From contig JAAURZ010000221.1 of assembly GCA_012031955.1 (NCBI GenBank), positions 1 through 5,293 on the forward strand: a stretch of 5,293 nt of DNA, in the 5' to 3' direction. Below are positions 1 through 5,293 of the stretch, piece after piece; the stretch's first letter is position 1, and every line of letters begins with the position of its first letter. Source of the DNA: Bacteroidia bacterium. GTDB lineage: Bacteria; Bacteroidota; Bacteroidia; Cytophagales; Cyclobacteriaceae. A program made the translations under genes and the position numbers. The notes beneath the pieces were generated by a model that made no database searches, was not told the origin of the DNA, and was given only the letters and a program-made list of their open reading frames with translations.

Positions 1-527
1 GCCCCCGCTGTTATTTTTACCACCGCATTCGACGAATACGCCATCAAGGCATTCGAAGCCAATGCCATCGACTACCTGCTGAAACCATTTTCGGAGGACC
101 GCTTTCGAAAAGCGATGACGAAGTTTAAGGAAACATCGGCAGGCACGGCTGCGGAACAAACTCAAAACTGCTTGACAGCATGTCACGGACGCCGTCGCAG
201 CAGAATCGCATCGTAGTGAAGACAGGCAACCGCGTAAAGATAATCCCGGTACACGACATCCATTACCTGGAGGCCGACGACGACTATGTGAAGATCGTAA
301 CGGCTGAGGGGTCATTTTTGAAAAACAAAACGTTGAGTTTTTATGAACAGTCGCTCGACGTGCAACAGTTCGTGCGGGTGCACAGGTCCTACCTTCTGCA
401 CATCAACCAAATCACCAAAATCGAGCCGTACCAGAAAGAAAGCCACCTTGCCATACTGCGAAACGGCACGCAAATTCCGGTAAGCAAGACCGGGTATGTG
501 AAGCTGAAACTTATTTTGGGACTCTGA
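1..527 (+). CDS. LytTR-family response regulator, 5'-truncated by the window and carrying a -1 frameshift
   Basis: This is a cytoplasmic two-component regulator that, by family, is phosphorylated by a LytS-type histidine kinase and binds DNA through a LytTR domain. Frame 1 opens inside the receiver domain: FTTAFDEYAIKAFE, with the conserved Thr, then the DYLLKPF motif with the conserved receiver Lys at visible codon 28. That frame runs into a TAG at 211-213. The LytTR domain is in frame 3: KTGNRVKIIPVHDIHYLEA, then FVRVHRSYLLHINQI, ending at the TGA at 525-527. Adding one A to the A4 run at 164-167 joins the two frames smoothly as EQTQKLLDSMSRTP, giving 175 visible residues. Such proteins are usually about 240-250 aa, so roughly 70 N-terminal residues, including the phospho-acceptor Asp, lie upstream of the window. 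The ATG at 180 could start a stand-alone LytTR domain, but the seamless join makes an indel likelier. The target genes are unknown. Confidence 0.9.
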
Positions 528-529
528 CC

Positions 530-561
530 TTTGACGGTTGCCGATCTGCAACCTATATTTC
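530..561 (+). promoter_or_regulatory. Bacteroidota-type promoter for the thioredoxin-like gene
   Basis: TTTG at 530-533 is followed, after a 20-base spacer, by TATATTTC at 554-561. The Bacteroidota housekeeping sigma consensus is TTTG, 19-21 bases, then TAnnTTTG, so only the last base of the -7 box departs from it. The site lies in the 50-base gap after the LytTR stop codon, and predicted transcription would begin about ten bases before the ATG at 578. It probably drives the thioredoxin-like gene and menA together. This is inferred from motif match only. Confidence 0.55.
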
Positions 562-577
562 GGTCAAAATCCGGGCT

Positions 578-1102
578 ATGAAAAGAATTCTTGGCATCAT
601 CGTAGTAGCAGCCGCAGCCGTCGTGGCATACTGGTCTTTCTCTTCCAGCGAAAGCGGAACACCGACGCCGGACAGCACGGCAGCGTCATTCGAGCCTGTA
701 ATGGCAAGCGAGTTACCCAACCTGTTGCTCACAACCACCGATGGCAAACAGGTAAATGTAAATACGCTGAAGGGCAAAATTATTCTGGTGCTGTTTCAGC
801 CTGACTGCGATCACTGCCAGCGCGAGGCGCAGGAGTTCAGGGAAAACCTCGACAGCTTTCGCAAATACACACTCTACTTCATCACGTCCAACCCCATGCC
901 CGAGATTGCGCAATTCGCTACCGACTATCAACTTGCGGGTAAGCCCGGCGTGGTCTTCGCGTACACCGAGGTGATGAATGTAATCAATACGTTCGGGCAA
1001 GTGCGCACGCCTTCCATTTATGTGTATGGACCAAGGGGCGAGCTTATCAAGTCCTTCAACGGCGAAACGCCGGTGACTACCGTGGCTGCTGTCTTGAAAT
1101 AA
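578..1102 (+). CDS. Membrane-anchored thioredoxin-like (TlpA/redoxin-type) protein
   Basis: This 174-residue protein is the only intact full-length gene here. Residues 1-21 (MKRILGIIVVAAAAVVAYW) form a basic N-terminus plus one hydrophobic segment, so it is likely anchored in the inner membrane with its domain in the periplasm, or possibly exported. A low-complexity Ser/Thr/Pro linker (about 22-40) leads into a thioredoxin fold: the strand GKIILVLFQPDCDHC carries the CxxC pair Cys77-Cys80 at the start of the active-site helix, and RTPSIYVYGPRGELI supplies the cis-proline (Pro145) and following strand. The family performs thiol-disulfide exchange; the exact substrate is not visible. The active-site spacer DH is typical of Bacteroidota TlpA-like proteins. 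No Shine-Dalgarno sequence precedes the ATG at 578, as is usual in this phylum. The stop is 13 bases before menA, suggesting co-transcription. Cytochrome maturation or general envelope redox repair are possible roles but unproven. Confidence 0.85.
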   Translation: MKRILGIIVVAAAAVVAYWSFSSSESGTPTPDSTAASFEPVMASELPNLLLTTTDGKQVNVNTLKGKIILVLFQPDCDHCQREAQEFRENLDSFRKYTLYFITSNPMPEIAQFATDYQLAGKPGVVFAYTEVMNVINTFGQVRTPSIYVYGPRGELIKSFNGETPVTTVAAVLK

Positions 1103-1115
1103 TCTCCTCAAGCCA

Positions 1116-2017
1116 ATGGAACAAGCATCTGTAAAAATATGGTTGCAAGCCTTTCGTCTGCGTACGCTGCCCCTGGCGCTGTCGTGCATCGGCATGGGCG
1201 CGTTCCTTGCTGCCGACGCTGCCGCTTTTCGTTGGTCTGTTTTTCTTTTGTGCGTAGCCACTACTGTCTTTTTGCAAATACTCTCCAATCTTGCCAACGA
1301 CTATGGCGATACGGTGAATGGCGCAGACAATGAGCATCGCGAAGGCCCACGACGTACCGTGCAGGCAGGTGCCATCAGCATAGGCGCTATGCGAATGGCC
1401 ATCTATATCTTCATAGCACTTTGCCTTGGCAGCGGTGTCTCCCTTTTGATTGTATCATTCGGGCTCAACTGGGAGGCTATCGGCTTTTTCTTCGGGCTCG
1501 GCCTGCTCAGCATCTTTGCGGCCATCGCCTATACCGTCGGGCGGAGGCCATACGGCTACATCGGCCTGGGCGATTTGTCAGTGCTCATCTTTTTCGGATT
1601 GGTGGGCGTGATGGGTTCTTACTACCTCTTCACCCAGCGGTTGGCCTGGACGAACGTACTGCCTGCGATGAGTTGCGGTTTTTTCTCTATAGCCGTGCTT
1701 AATGTCAACAATATACGCGACATTGACTCTGACAGAAGGGCGGGTAAATTCTCCATACCTGTGCGCATCGGGCGCAAAAATGCTGTTGTCTATCACTGGG
1801 TGCTGATCACGTCCGGCTGGACTGCAGCGCTGGCATACTCTTTTAGCCACTTTGTGTCTGTGGGGCAGTTTATTTACCTACTCAGCCTGCCGCTTTTCCT
1901 GAGAAATGGGTGGGCCGTAGCAACGAGGCCTTCTTCAGCACTCGATCCATACCTGAAGCAGATGGCGTTGTCTACGCTCCTATTTGTTGCCCTTTTGGGT
2001 TTGGTTTATTCTTGTAG
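1116..2017 (+). CDS. menA: 1,4-dihydroxy-2-naphthoate polyprenyltransferase (MenA), probable frameshift near the C-terminus
   Basis: MenA is an integral inner-membrane UbiA-superfamily enzyme that transfers a polyprenyl chain to 1,4-dihydroxy-2-naphthoate, giving demethylmenaquinone for respiration. Both Asp-rich motifs are present: NDYGDTVNGAD at 61-71, followed by GPRRTVQAG, and NNIRDIDSDRRAGK at 198-211. Several hydrophobic helices separate them, and YGYIGLGDLSVLIFFG (about 146-161) is characteristic of MenA rather than UbiA. As given, the frame reads on to a TAA at 2121-2123, giving 335 aa with a polar, unfamiliar tail. One added T in the T4 run at 1993-1996 (or one G in the following G3) instead gives LFVALFGFGLFL and a TAG at 2015-2017: 300 aa, the usual length, with a hydrophobic end as in relatives. 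I therefore place the end at 2017. The ATG at 1116 lies 13 bases after the thioredoxin-like gene; no other menaquinone gene is in view. Confidence 0.87.
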
Positions 2018-2142
2018 CACATTAAACCATTTCGTAAATAGATGTGTCTATATAGGTAGTGCAAGCAGGGCTACACCAAACATCAATGTAGTTCGTTATT
2101 ACACTATCTTGTACAACCCGTAATCCTGAAAAATACGAATGT

Positions 2143-2197
2143 GAAATGGCTTATACGATTGTTCACTCAACAGCATGACGATTAACGAGGCCATTTC
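2143..2197 (+). repeat. 8-base inverted repeat with a nested small hairpin
   Basis: GAAATGGC at 2143-2150 is exactly complementary to GCCATTTC at 2190-2197, enclosing 39 bases. Inside, TGTT at 2160-2163 can pair with AACA at 2169-2172 across a five-base loop. It could be a leader structure of the downstream lipoprotein gene or part of the menA 3' end. There is no following T-tract, so it is not a standard intrinsic terminator. One match this long is not very unlikely by chance in about 200 bases. Confidence 0.3.
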
Positions 2198-2211
2198 CTA
2201 AGTCCAAAAAA

Positions 2212-2219
2212 TAATTTTT
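2212..2219 (+). promoter_or_regulatory. Weak -7-like box immediately before the DUF4136-like gene
   Basis: TAATTTTT matches TAnnTTTG except at its last base and lies five bases before the ATG at 2225, the same spacing as the much better box before guaA. No TTTG is found at the expected upstream distance. The tract is simply A/T-rich and may instead help translation initiation, since A-rich leaders replace Shine-Dalgarno sequences in this phylum. Confidence 0.25.
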
Positions 2220-2224
2220 TAACT

Positions 2225-2843
2225 ATGAAGATAATCAGATATGTGGTCGCACTTGCAGTGGCATTTCTCGGCTGGTCATGTCAGCCCGAGCCGGATGCAA
2301 AAGAGTTGATAGACCAACTGGTGGTGTCCACCAACTACGACAACACCGTCAACTTCAGCAGCTACACCACCTACACGGTTCGAAAAGATACGATTGGGTT
2401 CGTGTCGAACTACAACAGCGACCCGGAGTACCTTTTCGACTCGTATGCCAAGCAGATTATCGCGAAGGCTACCAGCAACATGAATGCCCGCGGATTCTCG
2501 CAGGTGGACCCCGATCAGGATCCTGATGTGGCTGTCAATATTTACATCGTGCGCAACCTCGATGTGTTTCAGCAAGTAATCTACCCTGGCTACGGCGGCT
2601 ATGGCGGCTATTATTACCCCCTACGGCTCGTACTACTATTACCCCTACGTCAACACACAGATTTACGACACCGCCGTGCTCATCATAGAATTGATAGACC
2701 TGAAAAATGTGAATAACAGCAACGAGGTAAAAGTGGTGTGGAATGCGTACATGGGCGACCTGATCAGCATACTCGACCTGGAGCAGCAAACCTACGACGC
2801 CATCGACCAGGCCTTTGTTCAATCTCCGTACATAATAAAATAG
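2225..2843 (+). CDS. DUF4136-like lipoprotein, with a +1 frameshift in its Gly/Tyr-rich segment
   Basis: The N-terminus MKIIRYVVALAVAFLGWSC is a signal peptide ending in a relaxed lipobox, with Cys19 as the likely lipidated residue, so the product is probably an envelope lipoprotein. The body resembles DUF4136: STNYDNTVNFSSYTTY early, an AKQIIAKATSNMNARGF helix, DPDVAVNIYI, then VLIIELIDLKN and VVWNAYMGDL near the end. As given, frame 2 loses homology after GGYYYP and stops at 2714-2716; the rest is in frame 3 to the TAG at 2841-2843. Removing one C from the C5 run at 2617-2621 restores 205 aa with a continuous Gly/Tyr-rich stretch (about 120-141). A nearly identical repeat at 2637-2649, in the intact frame, has only C4, supporting the correction. 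The stop is two bases before the next ATG, so the two genes are probably co-expressed. The function of DUF4136 proteins is not established. Confidence 0.83.
2612..2649 (+). repeat. Short direct repeat encoding Tyr/Pro-rich units, differing by one C
   Basis: TATTACCCCCTACG at 2612-2625 and TATTACCCCTACG at 2637-2649 are the same unit except for C5 versus C4. Each would encode a Tyr-Tyr-Pro-Tyr unit when read in one frame. The change of frame between the two halves of the lipoprotein gene falls exactly at the C5 copy. Confidence 0.7.
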
Positions 2844-2845
2844 CC

Positions 2846-3552
2846 ATGAAGAAATACATGATGATATTGATCGGCGTGGTGGCTATGGCGCAGGTAGTCC
2901 GCGCCCAATATGTGGAGCCCCGCGAAGGCGTGCAGACCAAAAGGATACGACGGTTACTTATAAAAAGCAGTCCGTTGCCCGACAACGGGACGACTACGCT
3001 GCATACGACCGGTTCTTCTACGTGGCGCTTGATGTGAACAAGCCCATGACCAACACCAACTGGATAGGTGAAGTGAGTGCGTTGGGAATGAAAGTTGGAT
3101 TTCGCAAAATGATCAACCAAAGGTTTTCCGCAGGCTTCGACGGCAATTGGGCCACGTACCGCCAATACCAGGAGCCCGTTACCATTGTGAGTTCGTCCGG
3201 GGCGGTGCATACCGATTACTTCAAATACGTGTACACCTATGGCCTTACAGTTACCGGCCAATACTACCTGAAGCCTGTTGACGGCAGCAGCAAAATACTG
3301 CCCTATGTCGGGCTTGGCCTTGGCGCCGCCAATCATGAGTTCGTCGTTTTCTACAACATCTACCGCGACAGCGAATCGAAATGGGGATTTATGGCGAGGC
3401 CCGAGGCGGGCGTTCTGTTTCCCTTCAGTCGCAAGATCGGCGTCATGGCTGCCGTTCACTACGACTATGCCACCAGCAAACCCGAGTCCTACGACTACAA
3501 CGGCTTCAGCAATGTCGGTATTCAAGTGGGCCTTCTCTTCGTGACCCGCTGA
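2846..3552 (+). CDS. Outer-membrane beta-barrel protein, with a -1 frameshift near the N-terminus
   Basis: MKKYMMILIGVVAMAQVVRA is a Sec signal peptide, probably cut before Gln21. As given, frame 2 fails after EGVQTK and stops at 3035-3037, while the rest lies in frame 1 to the TGA at 3550-3552. One extra A in the A4 run at 2939-2942 joins them as EGVQTKKDTTVTYKKQS and gives 235 aa. The mature part shows alternating polar and hydrophobic strands with aromatic girdle residues: RFFYVALDVNKPM, VGFRKMINQRFSAGFDGNW, YGLTVTGQYYLKP, ILPYVGLGLGAANHE, GFMARPEAGVLFPF, KIGVMAAVHYDYAT and VGIQVGLLFVTR. The ILPYVGLGLGA phrase is typical of small eight-strand-type barrels in Bacteroidota. The final residue is Arg, not the usual aromatic, though a Phe lies four residues from the end. 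A bypassing start at the GTG at 3022 would remove the signal peptide and is unlikely. The ligand or pore function is unknown; the preceding lipoprotein is the only clue. Confidence 0.82.
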
Positions 3553-3605
3553 TTGGGAACGAGGAAAAAAAATTAGTCGAAATGTCCGTCACAGAAGGCA
3601 TCTGT

Positions 3606-3613
3606 TATCTTTG
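3606..3613 (+). promoter_or_regulatory. -7 box of the guaA promoter; near-leaderless start predicted
   Basis: TATCTTTG is a perfect match to the Bacteroidota -7 consensus TAnnTTTG and ends five bases before the guaA ATG. Transcription would therefore begin at or within a few bases of the start codon. There is no good TTTG about 20 bases upstream (3581-3586 reads AATGTC), so the -33 element is weak or absent. No Shine-Dalgarno sequence lies between box and start. Confidence 0.55.
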
Positions 3614-3618
3614 CACCC

Positions 3619-5147
3619 ATGTCAGAGCAGATCCTCATTCTAGACTTCGGTTCCCAGTACACACAATTGATAGCGCGCAGAATACGCGAGCTCAATGTCT
3701 ATTGTGAAATTCACCCATTCAACAAAGTTCCCGCTATTACAGCCGATATTAAGGGCGTAATATTGTCGGGTAGCCCATGCTCGGTACGCGACAAAGACGC
3801 ACCCATGGTCGACCTGGCGGCGCTTAACGTAACCGTGCCCGTGTTGGGCATCTGCTACGGCGCACAGTTGCTCGCACATGCCAACGGTGGCGAAGTGCAA
3901 CCCTCGCAGCACCGCGAATACGGCCGCGCAAGGTTGTCGTCCGTGGATCATCACAGCGACCTGCTGAAGGAAATGTCGCTGGATACCCAGGTGTGGATGA
4001 GTCACGCCGACACGATAATTTCGATTCCCGTAAATTTTGAGGTTATCGCCAGTACATCGACCGTGAATATAGCCGCGTTTAAAGTACAGGGGAAACAAAC
4101 CTACGGCATACAGTTCCACCCTGAAGTGACACACACACTCGAAGGCAAAAACCTGCTCAGAAATTTTGTCGTGCACATATGCCGTTGCTCGCAAGACTGG
4201 ACACCCGACCAGTTTGTGGAGTCGACGGTGGCCCAGTTGAAACAAACACTCGGCAACGACAAAGTAGTGATGGCGCTAAGTGGAGGCGTAGACTCGACTG
4301 TGGCAGCCATGCTGGTGCACCACGCCATCGGTGCCAACCTGCATTGCATTTTCGTCGACAACGGCTTGCTTCGTAAAAACGAGTTTGCGTCTGTACTTGA
4401 ATCGTACAAAGGCATGGGCCTGAACGTTAAAGGCGTGGATTCAAAAGAGAAGTTCTATACTGCCCTGAAGGGTCTCACAGATCCTGAAGCGAAACGAAAA
4501 GCCATCGGCAAAACCTTTATCGACGTGTTCGATGACGAAGCACATCGCATCACCGATGTAAAATGGCTTGGCCAGGGCACCATCTATCCCGACGTGATCG
4601 AATCAGTGTCAGTAAAAGGTCCGTCGGCTACCATCAAGTCGCACCACAATGTGGGAGGCCTTCCGGAAACGATGAAACTGAAAGTAGTTGAACCGCTCAA
4701 TACGTTGTTTAAAGACGAAGTGCGCATCGTAGGGAAAACGCTTGGCATCGATCCCAAAATCCTGGGTCGCCATCCTTTTCCCGGGCCGGGATTGGGCATA
4801 CGTATTCTGGGCGACATCACACCCGATAAGGTGGCCATTCTGCAAGAGGTAGACTACATATTTATACAGGCGCTGCGCGATCACGGGCTCTACGACTCCG
4901 TCTGGCAGGCCGGCGCCATGTTGTTGCCCATTCAGTCCGTGGGGGTAATGGGCGACGAACGCACCTAGAACGCGTGGTAAGCCTTCGCGCCGTTACGAGC
5001 ACCGACGGCATGACTGCCGACTGGGCACACCTCCCTTATGAGTTCATGGCTACCGTGTCGAGTGAGATAATTAATAAAATAAAAGGCGTAAACCGCGTCG
5101 TGTACGACATCAGCTCAAAACCGCCGGCCACCATCGAGTGGGAATAA
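3619..5147 (+). CDS. guaA: GMP synthase [glutamine-hydrolysing] (GuaA), with a single-base deletion near the 3' end
   Basis: GuaA is the cytoplasmic enzyme that converts XMP to GMP using glutamine and ATP, the last step of de novo guanine nucleotide synthesis. The N-terminal class I glutamine amidotransferase domain (about 1-190) opens with [20 protein letters not shown]. It has the nucleophile in GICYGAQ (Cys79) and completes the triad in GIQFHPEV (His167, Glu169). The ATP-pyrophosphatase domain carries the P-loop SGGVDS at 221-226, then [23 protein letters not shown] and [15 protein letters not shown]. As given, the frame ends at the TAG at 4966-4968 after VGVMGDERT (449 aa). One missing base between 4967 and 4968 would restore the conserved ERTYE. 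It would also recover the dimerisation domain end, from [17 protein letters not shown] through [18 protein letters not shown] to the TAA at 5145-5147. Corrected length is 509 aa, normal for the family. The truncated form would lack XMP-binding C-terminal residues, so real loss in a living cell is improbable unless guanine is salvaged. Confidence 0.97.
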
Positions 5148-5263
5148 TTTACGCGCCTTTTCGCTTAGCCAGTCCCGATTCAAAGGCCAAACTCCAAAGT
5201 TTCAGGTCGAACGGCCGGTAATTTTGCCTGATAACGTTTAAACTTGCAGAGAAACTTTGTGCT
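5148..5263 (+). other. Noncoding gap downstream of guaA
   Basis: I see no gene and no clear intrinsic terminator here. The only pairings are weak: AAACT at 5189-5193 with AGTTT at 5198-5202, and a CGGCCG palindrome at 5212-5217, neither followed by a T-tract. The right end carries a candidate -7 box for the next gene. Confidence 0.5.
5252..5259 (+). promoter_or_regulatory. Candidate -7 box before the last, partial gene
   Basis: AAACTTTG matches TAnnTTTG except at the first base and ends four bases before the ATG at 5264. The nearest TTTG, at 5223-5226, leaves a spacer of 25 bases, longer than the usual 19-21, so this is a tentative call. Confidence 0.3.
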
Positions 5264-5293
5264 ATGGTCAGAACTGTCCTCGTAGCCCTGTTG
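5264..5293 (+). CDS. Start of an unidentified gene, cut by the window end
   Basis: The ATG at 5264 opens ten codons, MVRTVLVALL, with no stop before the window ends. One positive residue followed by a hydrophobic run suits the beginning of a signal peptide or membrane segment, so an exported or membrane protein is plausible. The TTTG-containing box four bases upstream and the 116-base gap after guaA support a real start. Ten residues are too few to identify a family. Confidence 0.45.
   Translation, partial: MVRTVLVALL

Larger units (their letters stand above)
2018..2224 (+). other. Noncoding interval between menA and the DUF4136-like gene
   Basis: This stretch is visibly richer in A and T than its flanks. 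It holds no convincing gene, tRNA or GC-rich terminator with a T-tract. As given, the menA frame runs through 2018-2123, but the encoded residues resemble no MenA C-terminus, so I treat it as untranslated. It contains one perfect 8-base inverted repeat (2143-2150 with 2190-2197) and ends in an A/T-rich tract before the next ATG. Confidence 0.6.

Noticed and set aside
713..1297. Minus-strand open frame of about 195 codons across the thioredoxin-like gene and the start of menA.
   Set aside because: It spans two well-supported genes on the other strand and its translation shows no family features.
2105..2112. TATCTTGT as a promoter -7 box for the lipoprotein gene.
   Set aside because: It departs from TAnnTTTG at the last two bases and has no TTTG at the proper distance upstream.
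2601..2843. A separate small gene starting at the ATG at 2601.
   Set aside because: Its product is the C-terminal half of the DUF4136-like lipoprotein and joins it after removal of one C.
2764..3525. Long open frame on the minus strand (about 250 codons) opposite the barrel gene.
   Set aside because: It is antisense to a gene with a clear signal peptide and barrel strands, has no recognisable motif, and arises from the codon pattern of the plus-strand gene.
3022..3552. A separate barrel gene starting at the GTG at 3022.
   Set aside because: It would lack a signal peptide, while one added base upstream joins it to an ideal one at 2846.
164..4968. Programmed ribosomal frameshifting as an explanation for the broken frames.
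   Set aside because: The genes are not of types known to use it, the sites lack a shared slippery heptamer, and both insertions and deletions are needed.
5081..5160. AAAAGGCGTAA at about 5080-5090 against TTACGCGCCTTTT at 5149-5161 as a guaA terminator stem.
   Set aside because: The arms need a two-base bulge, lie about 60 bases apart with one arm inside the guaA coding region, and no T-tract follows.

Overview
The window looks like ordinary chromosome from a member of the Bacteroidota (Bacteroidetes). The grounds are a LytTR-type response regulator, a menaquinone-pathway MenA, a DUF4136-like lipoprotein beside a small outer-membrane barrel, near absence of Shine-Dalgarno sequences, and TAnnTTTG-type -7 promoter boxes. 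Base composition is balanced. I cannot name a genus. All genes lie on the plus strand, and I see no mobile element, CRISPR array, tRNA or rRNA.

Layout: 1-527 is the 3' part of a LytTR response regulator. 578-1102 is a membrane-anchored thioredoxin-like protein with a CDHC motif, preceded by a good Bacteroidota promoter. 1116-2017 is menA. 2018-2224 is noncoding. 2225-2843 (DUF4136-like lipoprotein) and 2846-3552 (outer-membrane beta-barrel) form a tight pair. 3619-5147 is guaA (GMP synthase). The first ten codons of another gene start at 5264.

The most striking property is that five of the six substantial genes are each broken by one single-base indel: near 164-167, 1993-1999, 2617-2621, 2939-2942 and 4967/4968. 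Four of the five sit in short homopolymers. In every case a one-base correction restores a protein of normal family length and ending. Because the broken genes include housekeeping guaA and menA, the simplest reading is sequencing or assembly error in a low-coverage or homopolymer-error-prone read set, not gene decay. Coordinates below span the corrected genes, and each entry states how it reads as given.

Functionally the neighbourhood is mixed: signalling (LytTR), envelope redox (thioredoxin-like), respiratory quinone synthesis (MenA), envelope proteins of unknown role, and purine synthesis (GuaA). Only the thioredoxin-menA and lipoprotein-barrel pairs look like operons. I found no convincing undescribed system. 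The main leads are the indel pattern, the very short or absent leader predicted for guaA, and the lipoprotein-barrel pair.
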